Notes: a model not told the origin generated them from the letters alone. A stretch of DNA of 64,000 bases from Basilea psittacipulmonis DSM 24701 (GCF_000743945.1 NZ_CP009238.1:1736001-1800000), one strand, 5' to 3'. Positions 21,327 through 31,101 are shown, counted from the first letter of the stretch. Numbers and translations are program-made.

Positions 21327-23912
21327 TTAGATCTCCACGCTATCGGCTACTTCTTTGAAGTCAGGAATACGATCAAAGTTCATGTAACGATAGATATTGT
21401 GCTTGTCTTTCTCAAGAACTTGCATATCGCTCATATATTCCTCTTTCGTTGGGATCTTACCTAAACGCGAACATACTGCTGCCAACTCCGCAGAACCCAA
21501 GAATACATTGGTATTCTTACCTAAACGGTTAGGGAAGTTACGTGTACTCGTTGACATCACGGTTGCCCCTTCATGTACCTGAGCTTGGTTACCCATACAT
21601 AATGAACAACCTGGCATTTCCATACGAGCACCTGCCACACCCAAGACACCATAGTGACCTTCTTCAGATAGTTCTTTTTGATCCATCTTAGTAGGAGGTG
21701 CTACCCACAAGCGTACAGGAATATCGCGTTTACCTTCTAGTAATTTAGACGCTGCACGGAAGTGACCAATGTTTGTCATACAACTACCGATAAACACTTC
21801 ATCAATCTTCGTACCTGCGACATCTGACAATGTTTTCACATCATCTGGGTCATTCGGGCAAGCAACGATAGGTTCGTGAATTTCATTCATATCGATCTCG
21901 ATAATTGCTGCATATTCAGCATCGGGATCTGCTTCCAACAACTGTGGATTATCCAACCATTCTTGCATGCGTTTGATACGACGTGCCAAAGTACGCTCAT
22001 CTTCGTAACCATTAGCAATCATCCACTTCAACAATGTGATGTTACTATTCAAATACTCAATGATAGGTTCTTTATTTAGCTTGATCGTACATGCCGCTGC
22101 AGAACGTTCAGCAGACGCATCAGACAACTCAAAGGCTTGTTCCACTTTCAAATCAGGTAAGCCTTCAATTTCAAGAATACGACCTGAGAAAATATTTTTC
22201 TTACCTTGTTTTGCAACGGTTAAAAGACCTTGTTTAATCGCATAATAAGGAATAGCATTCACCAAATCACGCAAGGTCACGCCTGGTTGCATTTGTCCTT
22301 TGAAACGCACTAATACAGATTCTGGCATATCCAATGGCATCACGCCTGTCGCCGCTGCGAATGCAACCAAACCAGAACCTGCAGGGAAACTAATACCCAA
22401 TGGGAAACGTGTATGAGAGTCACCACCTGTACCCACTGTATCAGGCAAAATCATACGATTTAACCAAGAGTGAATCACTCCATCACCTGGACGTAACGCC
22501 ACACCACCACGAGTACTAATAAATGCTGGCAATTCATGATGCGTACGTACATCAACAGGTTTTGGATAAGCCGCTGTATGGCAGAATGACTGCATCACTA
22601 AATCAGCCGAGAAGCCCAAGCACGCTAAGTCTTTCAATTCATCACGTGTCATTGGACCAGTCGTATCTTGAGAACCTACAGATGTCATGCGAGGCTCACA
22701 ATACGTACCTGGACGAACACCTTTACCTTCTGGCAAACCGCAAGCACGTCCCACCATTTTCTGAGCCAAGGTATAACCTTTACCGCTATCTACGGGTTCT
22801 TTAGGCAATTGGAATAAAGTCGATGGTGGCAAACCTAATGCTTCACGAGCTTTCGCAGTGAGTCCACGACCAATAATCAATGGAATACGACCACCTGCAC
22901 GTACTTCATCAAACAACACAGGAGACTTCACTTCAAAAGTCGTAATCACCTCACCGTTTTTCACCACTTTACCTTCATATGGGAACAATTCGATCTCATC
23001 ACCCATCTTCATTTGAGTCACATCTAACTCAATCGGCAACGCACCTGCATCTTCCATCGTATTGTAGAAAATCGGTGCAATCTTAGAACCTAAACAAACA
23101 CCACCAAAACGTTTATTAGGTACAAAGGGAATATCTTCACCTGTCCACCACAATACTGAGTTTGTCGCAGATTTACGAGAAGAACCTGTACCTACCACGT
23201 CACCTACATAAGCGACTTGGTTACCACGAGCTTTCAACTCATTTAATAGCTTAATCGGACCTACTTTACCGGGTTCATCTGGCTCAATACCCGGACGTGG
23301 GTTTTTCAACATCGCCAAAGCGTGTAAAGGAATATCAGGACGACTCCATGCATCAGGTGCGGGCGACAAATCGTCTGTATTCGTTTCGCCATCTACCTTA
23401 AAGACAGTCAGTTTCAAACTCTTAGGTACTTCTGGACGACTCGTAAACCATTCGCCATCGGCCCAGCTTTGAATCACCGCTTTTGCATTGGCATTACCCG
23501 CCGCCGCTTTTTCTTGAACATCGTGAAACGCATCAAACATCAATAAAGTGTGTTTTAATGCATCAGCCGCTTTTTCACCTAACTTCGCATCATCTAAAAG
23601 CTTCACTAATGGGTGAATGTTATAACCACCCAACATCGTGCCCAATAATTCCACTGCTTTTTCAGCAGAAATCAATGAACAGGACTCTTCACCAAAAGCA
23701 AGAGCCGCCAAATAAGACGCTTTCACTTTTGCGGCATTATCCACACCAGCTGGCACGCGATGAACAAATAAATCCAAAATATACTGTTCTTGCCCTGCAG
23801 GTGGATTTTTCAATAGCTCAATTAACTGTGCTGTCTGATCTGCGGTGAGAGGCAAAGCAGGAATACCTAATGCTGCACGCTCTGCCGCATGTTGATTGTA
23901 CGCTTCCAACAT
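21327..23912 (-). CDS. acnB: Aconitate hydratase B
   Basis: AcnB interconverts citrate and isocitrate in the TCA cycle and carries a labile [4Fe-4S] cluster. The 861-residue length and domain order are those of AcnB rather than AcnA: a HEAT-like domain (1-160) and swivel domain (with [20 protein letters not shown]) come first, then the three cluster domains. Cluster cysteines are seen in [12 protein letters not shown] and [12 protein letters not shown]. Substrate-site sequences [13 protein letters not shown] and [11 protein letters not shown] are intact. It is monocistronic and divergent from nirK with a 300-bp shared upstream region. Confidence 0.97.
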   Translation of the reverse strand: MLEAYNQHAAERAALGIPALPLTADQTAQLIELLKNPPAGQEQYILDLFVHRVPAGVDNAAKVKASYLAALAFGEESCSLISAEKAVELLGTMLGGYNIHPLVKLLDDAKLGEKAADALKHTLLMFDAFHDVQEKAAAGNANAKAVIQSWADGEWFTSRPEVPKSLKLTVFKVDGETNTDDLSPAPDAWSRPDIPLHALAMLKNPRPGIEPDEPGKVGPIKLLNELKARGNQVAYVGDVVGTGSSRKSATNSVLWWTGEDIPFVPNKRFGGVCLGSKIAPIFYNTMEDAGALPIELDVTQMKMGDEIELFPYEGKVVKNGEVITTFEVKSPVLFDEVRAGGRIPLIIGRGLTAKAREALGLPPSTLFQLPKEPVDSGKGYTLAQKMVGRACGLPEGKGVRPGTYCEPRMTSVGSQDTTGPMTRDELKDLACLGFSADLVMQSFCHTAAYPKPVDVRTHHELPAFISTRGGVALRPGDGVIHSWLNRMILPDTVGTGGDSHTRFPLGISFPAGSGLVAFAAATGVMPLDMPESVLVRFKGQMQPGVTLRDLVNAIPYYAIKQGLLTVAKQGKKNIFSGRILEIEGLPDLKVEQAFELSDASAERSAAACTIKLNKEPIIEYLNSNITLLKWMIANGYEDERTLARRIKRMQEWLDNPQLLEADPDAEYAAIIEIDMNEIHEPIVACPNDPDDVKTLSDVAGTKIDEVFIGSCMTNIGHFRAASKLLEGKRDIPVRLWVAPPTKMDQKELSEEGHYGVLGVAGARMEMPGCSLCMGNQAQVHEGATVMSTSTRNFPNRLGKNTNVFLGSAELAAVCSRLGKIPTKEEYMSDMQVLEKDKHNIYRYMNFDRIPDFKEVADSVEI

Positions 23913-24063
23913 GATGCTTTCCTTTTCAAAAATTAAGATGGTTTATTATACTCTAATTCTTATATCTTATATAAGACTGAAAAATTAAAAAACGTTGTTA
24001 TTGAGATACATTAGCGAAACCACGTCACTGAAAAATGATACCAAAATCATCTTATCAAACTCT

Positions 24064-24077
24064 TTGATTTAAATTGA
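24064..24077 (+). promoter_or_regulatory. FNR/DNR-like site upstream of nirK
   Basis: TTGAT-TTAA-ATTGA has a perfect left FNR half-site and 3 of 5 matches in the right half. It is 136 bp before the nirK ATG. It shares the core GATTTAAAT with the site before norZ. Centring at -41.5 would put the start of transcription near 24112. The -10 is not clear, so this is a weak inference. The 23913-24212 gap holds no gene. Confidence 0.4.
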
Positions 24078-24212
24078 ATTTATTCATATTAATTTCCGTA
24101 TTCCTATCCTCCAAAAGGAGTATTTACATTTTGTCACAACTAAGTAACAATTAGTTTCAATCTCTTAAATAAGAAAGATAAGAGAGGATTAAACTACTAT
24201 GAGGTTTTAAAT

Positions 24213-25343
24213 ATGCGTAAATTAGCTTTATTAACAGCAATCATTGCTGGTGCAGCATTTGCAGCCCCACAAACACCAGCTATTACTGGCGGGATTCCAG
24301 GATATGAAGTTGGCGTACAAGCCCCCGATTTATCAAAATTGGTTCACGTCAAACAAAAACTCGTTGCTCCTCCAAACGTTCCTGAACACACATTAGAAGC
24401 TCCTGCCGCACCTCGTGTAGTTCAAGTTGAATTAACGATTGAAGAAAAAGAAATCGAAGTAGAACCTGGTGTATTCATTTGGGCATTTGCCTACAATGGC
24501 TCTGTTCCTGGTCCTATGATCGTCGTTCATGAGGGCGACTATGTTGAATTAACATTGAAAAACCCTAAAACTAACAAACTTGTTCACAACATCGACTTCC
24601 ACGCATCAACTGGTGCTTTGGGTGGCGGTGAGTTGACTCACGTTGCTCCTGGTCAAGAAACCGTTCTTCGTTGGAAAGCGATCAAACCTGGTGTATTCGT
24701 TTACCACTGTGCACCTGGTGGAGCGATGACCCCATGGCACGTTGTTCACGGTATGAATGGTGCTATTTTGGTCATTCCAAAAGACGGACTTAAAGACAAA
24801 AACGGTAACAAAATCACTTACGACCGTGCTTACTACATCGGCGAACAAGACTTCTACATTCCAAAAGATGCTAACGGTAAATACAAACGTTACGCTTCTG
24901 CCGTAGAATCTTCTGCTGATGACAAAGAAGTCATGGATAAACTTATCCCTACACACGTCGTGTTTGGGGAACGTAAAGGTGCTTACACTGGTGATAACGC
25001 AATGACTGCCAAAGTTGGTGAAACTGTGATGATTTATCACTCTCAGGCAAACCGTCAGTCATATCCTCACTTAATCGGTGGTCACGGTGACTATGTTTGG
25101 GAACGTGGTAACTTAGCTGATGCTCCTGTACAAGATATCGAAAGCTGGGTCATTGGTGCTGGTTCTGCTGGCGGTGCAATGTACACGTTCAAACAACCTG
25201 GCACTTACGTTTACCTTAACCACAACTTGATCGAAGCCGTTAACTTAGGTGCAGCCGCTCAGATCAAAGTGGATGGCAAATGGAATAACGACTTAATGGA
25301 ACAAGTCGTTGCACCTAGAGCGATCAAAGAAGAGAAGAAATAA
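24213..25343 (+). CDS. nirK: Copper-containing nitrite reductase (class I type)
   Basis: NirK reduces nitrite to NO in the periplasm. The 376-residue precursor has a Sec signal (MRKLALLTAIIAGAAFA, no lipobox) and two cupredoxin domains. Type-1 copper ligands are H125, C166, H176 and M181 (VYHCAPGG, PWHVVHGM). Type-2 copper and catalytic residues include D128, H130 and H165, with the domain-2 His in HLIGGHGDYVW. The sequence fits Alcaligenes/Rhodobacter-type NirK better than the lipid-anchored Neisseria AniA. GAGG lies eight bases before the ATG. A terminator follows, so it is probably monocistronic, but copper-handling genes follow directly. Confidence 0.95.
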   Translation: MRKLALLTAIIAGAAFAAPQTPAITGGIPGYEVGVQAPDLSKLVHVKQKLVAPPNVPEHTLEAPAAPRVVQVELTIEEKEIEVEPGVFIWAFAYNGSVPGPMIVVHEGDYVELTLKNPKTNKLVHNIDFHASTGALGGGELTHVAPGQETVLRWKAIKPGVFVYHCAPGGAMTPWHVVHGMNGAILVIPKDGLKDKNGNKITYDRAYYIGEQDFYIPKDANGKYKRYASAVESSADDKEVMDKLIPTHVVFGERKGAYTGDNAMTAKVGETVMIYHSQANRQSYPHLIGGHGDYVWERGNLADAPVQDIESWVIGAGSAGGAMYTFKQPGTYVYLNHNLIEAVNLGAAAQIKVDGKWNNDLMEQVVAPRAIKEEKK

Positions 25344-25369
25344 TCTAATATTCTTTTCTGACTAGAATC

Positions 25370-25423
25370 AAGGTAAGGCCGACTGTTTGATATTCAAATA
25401 CACGCCTTACCTTATTTTTTAAA
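25370..25423 (+). terminator. Rho-independent terminator after nirK
   Basis: AAGGTAAGGC (25370-25379) and GCCTTACCTT (25404-25413) form a perfect 10-bp stem with a 24-nt loop, followed by ATTTTTT. The unusually large loop makes it weaker, so some read-through into the copper operon is possible. Confidence 0.75.
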
Positions 25424-25435
25424 CAAACTGAATTT

Positions 25436-26593
25436 ATGCGCATCCTCTCATTTTTTCTACGTCATTTATTTTTGGGTGTGATATTTTTAAGCACTCAAGC
25501 TATTGCTCAAGCCATTCATTTCCAACTCGTTGATGCCAATGGCCCCATCACTCAAGATAACTTTAAAAACAAATACCTTTTACTAACGTTTGGGTACACC
25601 TCCTGCCCTGATATTTGCCCAACTACTTTGTATGAATATGCCAATACATGGAAACTGCTTGAAAAGCCTTACGCCATAACCCCTGTATTTGTCAGCATCG
25701 ACCCGAACACCGATAGCATCCAGACATTAAGTGCTTACACCAAATATTTTGACAGTCGTATTGTCGGATTGACAGGCGATATTCAACATATCCGTCAATT
25801 AACCGATCAACTCGGTGCTACCTTTGGTTATCGACTCAATGGCAAAAAAATTGAGAATCCTGAACCCAAATCTGGCTATACCGTTTACCATACCTCTTTG
25901 ATTTATTTGATTGACCCTGAACATCACTTAATTGATGTTTATGATTATCAAATCGGTGCCAAAGACCTTGCTGCCAGCATTAATCAACATCTTGCAGCCT
26001 CTAAAGAGTCAAGCATCACATCCAAGCCTACTACGCAAACAAACCATATTAGCAACGAAAGTAACGGTAATTCGCAGGCGATTGAAAGCACCTCTTCGAT
26101 TCAAACTGAACGCAACGAACCTAGTACCGCTTCTAAAGCCACTGTTGCTCACACAGTGGAGAACTGCCCCTTACCAGAAGGATTTCAAGCCCATTCAAGC
26201 GATAACGATTTAGCAAGCTTGATAGCTCATCCACCTCATCAACCAGTGGTATTGCTGAATTTATGGGCATTGTGGTGTGCTCCTTGTCGCATAGAATTGC
26301 CTGTATTAAACAAACATGCGGGTTCTCAAAGTGCATTAACCATTCATAACCTGAATTTTGGTGACGATCCTCATGACATTCAAGCCTTTTTTCACGACAA
26401 TCATTACGAACACCTTACCCCTGATACCACCCAAGACAGCACGTTGATCAAAAAATTAGGGGGCAAAGGACTTCCTTTAAATATTCTTTTTGTTCACGGA
26501 AAACAAGTCGCTTTGAAAAACGGGATTATCCAGAAAACACAGGCTTTGGATGACTTTGCAAGCTGTATTCAACAAAAAACTCAGGACCAATAA
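25436..26593 (+). CDS. SCO1/SenC-type copper chaperone fused to a TlpA-like thioredoxin domain
   Basis: The 385-residue protein starts with a signal peptide (about 1-25). Residues about 27-186 are a SCO1/SenC domain with both copper-binding elements: the CPDIC motif (C57, C61) and the distal H152. A Ser/Thr/Asn/Gln-rich linker (about 187-240) leads to a second domain with thioredoxin fold and active site WCAPC (C281, C284). SCO proteins deliver copper to Cu centres, and TlpA-like proteins reduce the disulfides of SCO or target cysteines. Having both on one chain suggests a self-contained copper metallochaperone and reductase. The fusion is unusual. The next gene starts one base after its stop. 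Confidence 0.88.
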   Translation: MRILSFFLRHLFLGVIFLSTQAIAQAIHFQLVDANGPITQDNFKNKYLLLTFGYTSCPDICPTTLYEYANTWKLLEKPYAITPVFVSIDPNTDSIQTLSAYTKYFDSRIVGLTGDIQHIRQLTDQLGATFGYRLNGKKIENPEPKSGYTVYHTSLIYLIDPEHHLIDVYDYQIGAKDLAASINQHLAASKESSITSKPTTQTNHISNESNGNSQAIESTSSIQTERNEPSTASKATVAHTVENCPLPEGFQAHSSDNDLASLIAHPPHQPVVLLNLWALWCAPCRIELPVLNKHAGSQSALTIHNLNFGDDPHDIQAFFHDNHYEHLTPDTTQDSTLIKKLGGKGLPLNILFVHGKQVALKNGIIQKTQALDDFASCIQQKTQDQ

Positions 26594-26594
26594 C

Positions 26595-27059
26595 ATGATG
26601 AAAACAACGATCAAATCTTTATTTTTGCTTACTTGCATGACTTTATCTGTTCACGCTTTTGCTCAAACCACCCTGAATCATTGCGTGATCCAAGAACCGT
26701 TGCCTACTAAACATATGACCGCTGCTTTTTTTAACGTAGAACATACGGGACCTGATGTCGCTATTGAACGCCTTGAAATACCAGCCATCAGCGAACATAT
26801 TGAATTACATCGTATGAAAATGAACCATCATGTGATGTCAATGGAAAAAATCGATAACCCCACTTTAACGCAAGGAATCACCGCGTTTCAAAAAGGTGGC
26901 GATCATGCCATGATCATGAATATCCCTGACGATCGTTTACCAAAAGCAGGAGAACAGTTTGAGATGATCTTGCTTTTAAAAGATGGCACCCAAGCTTCTT
27001 GCCAAGCGATTGTAAAAAATGCAAAAGACTTAATGAACAGCACTCACCCTCATCACTAA
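26595..27059 (+). CDS. PCuAC-type periplasmic copper chaperone
   Basis: The product has 154 residues from MMKTTIKS (26595), directly after the preceding stop, and a signal peptide ending near AFAQ. The PCuA(C) copper site is visible: the IELHRMKM...VMSM segment followed by FQKGGDHAMIMNI, which supplies the His/Met ligands of the family. PCuAC carries Cu(I) in the periplasm to SCO and to copper enzymes such as cytochrome oxidase, and in some bacteria to NirK. It is co-transcribed with the SCO-thioredoxin fusion upstream and the beta-propeller-like gene downstream (1-bp gap). Confidence 0.9.
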   Translation: MMKTTIKSLFLLTCMTLSVHAFAQTTLNHCVIQEPLPTKHMTAAFFNVEHTGPDVAIERLEIPAISEHIELHRMKMNHHVMSMEKIDNPTLTQGITAFQKGGDHAMIMNIPDDRLPKAGEQFEMILLLKDGTQASCQAIVKNAKDLMNSTHPHH

Positions 27060-27060
27060 T

Positions 27061-28251
27061 ATGAACAGACGCGATTTTATCTCTTTAACACTAGGATTAA
27101 CGTTTGGTGCAAGCTGCTCAAATGCATGGGCGATTAGCCAGCGTCCTCCCTCACTTTATCAACCCACACGTTATCTTTTTGTAGCGGATAAATCTTCGTA
27201 TTTCATTACCGTTATCGACATTCAAACTGCTGAACGCGTCGATTTACTGGACTTTAATTTCAAACCTGATGTGCTAGAAGTGGCACGTGATGATGCTATG
27301 ATTATTGTGGGCAATAACGCTTTGTCCCAACTTTGTTTACATCATTTGCAAAGTCGTCGTACTCAGCGAATTGACCTACCCTCCCCACTTTATCAAGCTT
27401 TCTTTATCCCCCAATCAAAACTAGTGGCGGTGGCCTTACGCGATCAAGTCGGCCTTCTTAATTACGAAACTGGCGAATTAACCCTCTTTGCTAAACGCTT
27501 TGATTCAAGCGAAAGAGACACCACTTTATATCAGTATTACACGCTTTTATTTAGCTCATTTAGCCAGTCTTTTTGGGTGTTAGACAAAACAAAACCCATC
27601 ATCTACCATAAAAATGGTCATGAACCTCAAAAACCTTGGGATATTCTTGATTTCAGTCAGCGTTTAAATATCAAAGGTGGCTTAGACAAAGGCGTAGCCA
27701 GTCCTGAAGACTATATGATTGCTTTTAATACCTTAGATGGTCGCGAGGGAATAATTTATTTTCCAGAAACCGATAAGTTATTAAGCACAGGACCTATGTA
27801 CACCGCTGGTACCACCTACCGTCCCATGATTAGCCCTTATATTGATGCTTACTCCAAACGCGTCATGTTTGCTGATGTATCGGGACATATGGCCTTTTTT
27901 AATTTAGAACGTGGCGATGAAAAACCCATTCGTTATCAATTAGATTTTTCACCGCGTCTTATCCGCACAGGTTGGCTGGAAAGCACTTGGATTATTGGCG
28001 GTGATCGAGGATTACTCTTTCACGACATCGACAATCCTGAGAACCAAAAACGTTACACCTTCCCTTACGAACCTTTAGATATGTGGGTAACCGGCGATAG
28101 CAAAACGCTTCTCATGACGGTGGATGAAGGAGCCCCACAAGTTCTTAGGTTTGATATACGCACCCGCGAAAAACTCGATCCCATCCCTATCGTAGGCGTT
28201 GTCATGGGATCCATGTTAAGAATGGGTAGCAATAATAGTATTTGTTATTGA
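27061..28251 (+). CDS. Tat-exported beta-propeller-like protein of unknown function
   Basis: The 396-residue protein has a twin-arginine signal (NRRDFISLTLG, cleavage probably after AWA near residue 24). The rest consists of repeated blade-like units with short Asp/Gly turns (e.g. VADKSSYFITVIDIQTAERV; MTVDEGAPQVLRFDIRTREK), as in YVTN/WD40-like propellers. No catalytic motif was recognised. It is the third gene of the copper operon and starts one base after the chaperone gene stop, so a periplasmic role linked to copper enzymes is likely, but this is inference from context. Tat export suggests folding or cofactor loading before export. Confidence 0.75.
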   Translation: MNRRDFISLTLGLTFGASCSNAWAISQRPPSLYQPTRYLFVADKSSYFITVIDIQTAERVDLLDFNFKPDVLEVARDDAMIIVGNNALSQLCLHHLQSRRTQRIDLPSPLYQAFFIPQSKLVAVALRDQVGLLNYETGELTLFAKRFDSSERDTTLYQYYTLLFSSFSQSFWVLDKTKPIIYHKNGHEPQKPWDILDFSQRLNIKGGLDKGVASPEDYMIAFNTLDGREGIIYFPETDKLLSTGPMYTAGTTYRPMISPYIDAYSKRVMFADVSGHMAFFNLERGDEKPIRYQLDFSPRLIRTGWLESTWIIGGDRGLLFHDIDNPENQKRYTFPYEPLDMWVTGDSKTLLMTVDEGAPQVLRFDIRTREKLDPIPIVGVVMGSMLRMGSNNSICY

Positions 28252-28319
28252 GTGTCTGGTTTAGTGGACCTTGGCGAGGGTATTGGTCAAACATCTTTTT
28301 ATTCTAAGTCTCAAACCCT

Positions 28320-28907
28320 TTATCGCTTCATCACCATATCTACTGCACGGTTGATAACCTCATCGGTAATATAGGCTGCAAACCTCAAACGATTCCCTTC
28401 TGCAAAGCATTTCTGATAATGCAATAACTTCTCTTTATTATTTCGCATCACCAATGCCGTGATATGATGACCTGGAGCAATTCCCCAACAATTCGTAGGT
28501 AATCCAGCATAATAGTCTATGGCTTTGTCGATGTCTTGATAACTCGCCCAATCCAACGTATCTGCCAACAATCTATCAAAAATCTCTTCTGTTAATTCAG
28601 GAAATATTTTTTCTTGAACACCTTTCTCTATCGGAGGTGCAAGCCACCCAAAACGAGCAATCAGTGGCATATAGTCATCATCCTCTTCTAAAAGGAAGTT
28701 TCTTGTTTGAATAAATTCTTTTCTACTAATCGACGTAAAAAGTATAAATTCAATCCCACCTTGGTACCATTTTTTAGAACGTGGCAATATTTCTATTACT
28801 TTATCACCATCAATATTTTTTCTAAACGATCGATCGCCTATAAATTCACCTTTACTGTATTTCCAGCCTAATTTTTCTAATTTCCTTCTTAACTTTCTGG
28901 AGTCCAT
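28320..28907 (-). CDS. Immunity-type array protein, sub-type A (copy A4)
   Basis: The 195-residue product starts MDSRKLRRKLEKLGW. It is the last gene of the array downstream of the cdiA-like gene. The C-terminal half (from about residue 84) is nearly identical to the A copies at 30514, 31119 and 33156, including PLIARFGWLAPPIEKGV and YYQKCFAEGNR-like blocks. Residues 17-80 differ strongly (KNIDGDKVIEILPRSKK here). No signal peptide or membrane segment is present, so it should be cytosolic. Its start overlaps the 3' end of the gene at 28889 by 19 bases. I do not recognise a named family. Immunity function is inferred from position and multiplicity. Confidence 0.75.
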   Translation of the reverse strand: MDSRKLRRKLEKLGWKYSKGEFIGDRSFRKNIDGDKVIEILPRSKKWYQGGIEFILFTSISRKEFIQTRNFLLEEDDDYMPLIARFGWLAPPIEKGVQEKIFPELTEEIFDRLLADTLDWASYQDIDKAIDYYAGLPTNCWGIAPGHHITALVMRNNKEKLLHYQKCFAEGNRLRFAAYITDEVINRAVDMVMKR

Positions 28908-29866
28908 TTGTCCATTCTACCTAACCACTTATAGTTTTCAGCTAATCCAACATCATGTTTTATACAACATGAGTAAAAACATTCTCCAATCTCACTTAAA
29001 TTCTGGGGTATTGATGACGCTTCTATGCTTTCACATACCAGTGCTAAAAAAAAATAAGTCGGCACATCATAACGTTGATTTAATACATCCATTACACCCG
29101 AATAATATTTCACCTCATCGTTTTCTTTTATTTCTCCTCTTTCTAACACATCAAATATCACTTCATCTGCGTATCGCCCATAACTGTATTTCAGTTTCAA
29201 ATAACTTAGTTTCTTAAACTTAATTTTTACCCATTCTTTATCTTGTGAAGCATTTGTTTCTTTCAATATCTTTCGATGATTTGCTGGTTTCATAATAATC
29301 TGCAACTCATCATTATCCAAAAAATAAACCAATAACTCATCATCATTACCATGCAAACGTTCCCACTCTTCCTTAGAGAAAGAAGGAACTGGTTGTGGAC
29401 TAACTGGCAATTGCCCTTCATTACCAATTAAATCCTCTATTTTTCTTATCCTCTTGTTTTCTTCATACAAAAACTCTAATTCTACTTCTTTGCAGGCAAC
29501 ATCAAGAGAGGTCCCTGCTGGAGAACCGTACTCTTCTCCTACAACTCTTACTCCTGGCGAAAAAGTCAAATATTTGTCTTTTTCCTCATTCAGCTGTCCT
29601 ATTCTTATCAAATGACAACCATGATTTATTTCATCTTGAGTTGCATACATTATCAATAGTTGAATATAACTACATTCCTTAAATTTTATCTTTACCCAAT
29701 CTCTACCATCACATTTATATCGATCATCGTTGGGTTCATAGGGAAGAACGGCATGACGTATCACTATATCTAAATCATTCCCTTTTATTTCATAGTTCAA
29801 TAAAGAGCCATAAGCTATGTCAATACTGAGCCAATCTCTTTTACTAAGAGTATAGGTATTACTCAT
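28889..29866 (-). CDS. Unrelated array protein with an internal duplication; possible second type of immunity protein
   Basis: The 325-residue protein does not resemble the surrounding paralogues. It has two related halves: residues about 15-145 and about 175-290 each contain a WVKIKFK-x(2)-SYxxLxxxY block followed by a YxSGV or FSPGV-like segment and a hydrophobic strand near the end. No signal peptide is seen. The ATG overlaps the stop of the upstream B2 gene by four bases (29863-29866), and its own end overlaps A4 by 19 bases, so it is fully embedded in the operon. Two tandem domains suggest either a bivalent inhibitor or a dimer-like fold in one chain. The function is unknown. Confidence 0.7.
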   Translation of the reverse strand: MSNTYTLSKRDWLSIDIAYGSLLNYEIKGNDLDIVIRHAVLPYEPNDDRYKCDGRDWVKIKFKECSYIQLLIMYATQDEINHGCHLIRIGQLNEEKDKYLTFSPGVRVVGEEYGSPAGTSLDVACKEVELEFLYEENKRIRKIEDLIGNEGQLPVSPQPVPSFSKEEWERLHGNDDELLVYFLDNDELQIIMKPANHRKILKETNASQDKEWVKIKFKKLSYLKLKYSYGRYADEVIFDVLERGEIKENDEVKYYSGVMDVLNQRYDVPTYFFLALVCESIEASSIPQNLSEIGECFYSCCIKHDVGLAENYKWLGRMDKWTPES

Positions 29867-30462
29867 TTTTTCATCACTAGTTCCACAGCACGATTGATCG
29901 CCTCATCCGTAACATAAGAAATGAAATCTAAACGATTCCCTTCTGCAAAGCATTTCTGATAATACAAAAGTTTTTCTTTTTCCCCTCTGATGACAAGTGC
30001 AGCTAAATGTTTGGCAATAGCTTTTTCAAATTGATTCGTTGATAAATTAGCATAATATTCTAGAGCTTTATCAACATCCTGGCATCTGACCCACTCCAAC
30101 GATGATTCCAATACCTCATCAAATACCTTATCAGTAACCTCTTTAAACTCCGTTGCAGGGCATTTTGTTTCTGTTTCTGGTGCCATACACCACCATGCAG
30201 AACGAGCTAGTATAAATTCGCGTGGAAACGACTCTTGCATCACATAGTTCCTAACATCTTGAAACTCTTGTGTGCTAATTGCTGGACCTAAGCTAAACTC
30301 AACGCAACCGTCATCTCTCTCTTGCATCTCAAGATAAAGATAGACTTGCACACCCTCTATCATTTTCCAAAAACACTCTTCAAGAACCTGCCCAAAGATT
30401 TCCTCTGGATCATACGTCCAACCCTGTGATACAAGTTTCGCTTTTACTGCTTCAATATCCAT
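29863..30462 (-). CDS. Immunity-type array protein, sub-type B (copy B2)
   Basis: The product has 199 residues from MDIEAVKAKLVSQGW. This start is preferred over an ATG three codons upstream because the corresponding upstream codon in copy B1 (31710) is ACG, so only MDIE is conserved; AAGGA lies eight bases upstream. It shares with sub-type A the C-terminal KLLYYQKCFAEGNRLDF and TDEAINRAVELVMKK blocks and the DKALEYYANL motif, but the N-terminal 100 residues are different (FSLGPAISTQEFQDVRNYV). It ends ATGA, overlapping the next gene by four bases. Confidence 0.75.
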   Translation of the reverse strand: MDIEAVKAKLVSQGWTYDPEEIFGQVLEECFWKMIEGVQVYLYLEMQERDDGCVEFSLGPAISTQEFQDVRNYVMQESFPREFILARSAWWCMAPETETKCPATEFKEVTDKVFDEVLESSLEWVRCQDVDKALEYYANLSTNQFEKAIAKHLAALVIRGEKEKLLYYQKCFAEGNRLDFISYVTDEAINRAVELVMKK

Positions 30463-30513
30463 TTCATTCATCCTTTATAAATTTATGTTGTTTAAAGTAA
30501 ACCTTTTCTTTCT

Positions 30514-31101
30514 TCATTTTTTCATGACCATATCTACCGCACGGTTGATAACCTCATCGGTAATATAGGCTGCAAACCTCAAACGATTCCCTTCTGCAAA
30601 ACATTTCTGATAATACAACAACTTCTCTTTATTATTTCGCATCACGAGTGCCGTGATATGATGACCTGGAGCAATTCCCCAACAATTCGTAGGTAATCCA
30701 GCATAATAATCTATGGCTTTGTCGATGTCTTGATAACTCGCCCAGTCTAGTGTCTCTGCTAACAGTTCATCCACAATCTCTTCTGTTAATTCAGGAAATA
30801 TTTTTTCTGGAACACCTTTCTCAATCGGTGGTGCAAGCCACCCAAAACGAGCAATCAATGGAACATACTCTCTTTCCTCTTTTAAAACTAAATTTCTTGT
30901 TTGAAGAAATTCTGTTTCACTTAACATTGGATCAAACGTAAACTCTATTCCACCTTGATAGTGTTTCCTAGATTCTGGTAATAACTGAACCATCTTTCCA
31001 TCATCGAGAACCTTCGTAAAAGATCGATCGCCTATAAAATCGCCTTTATCATATTTCCAGCCTAATTTTTCTAGTTTCCTTCTTAACTTTCTAGCGTCCA
31101 T
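30514..31101 (-). CDS. Immunity-type array protein, sub-type A (copy A3)
   Basis: The 195-residue product starts MDARKLRRKLEKLGW. From residue 84 it is almost identical to A4, and in residues 45-80 it is closest to A1 (33156). Such patchwork similarity suggests gene conversion among copies. The gene follows A2 by 17 bp; the A2 stop codon context (TAAAGGG) provides its ribosome binding site. Cytosolic, with no signal or membrane segment. The function is inferred from the array context. Confidence 0.75.
   Translation of the reverse strand: MDARKLRRKLEKLGWKYDKGDFIGDRSFTKVLDDGKMVQLLPESRKHYQGGIEFTFDPMLSETEFLQTRNLVLKEEREYVPLIARFGWLAPPIEKGVPEKIFPELTEEIVDELLAETLDWASYQDIDKAIDYYAGLPTNCWGIAPGHHITALVMRNNKEKLLYYQKCFAEGNRLRFAAYITDEVINRAVDMVMKK

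Noticed and set aside
24213..25343. Neisseria-type lipid-anchored AniA
   Set aside because: The signal peptide has no lipobox cysteine and the Cu-site region (CAPGGAMTPWHVVHGM) fits class I NirK proteins.
28252..28319. attR-like copy of the tRNA-Arg 3' end at the far side of the toxin locus
   Set aside because: Only a few scattered bases (e.g. CTTGGCGA) resemble the tRNA end, no better than chance.
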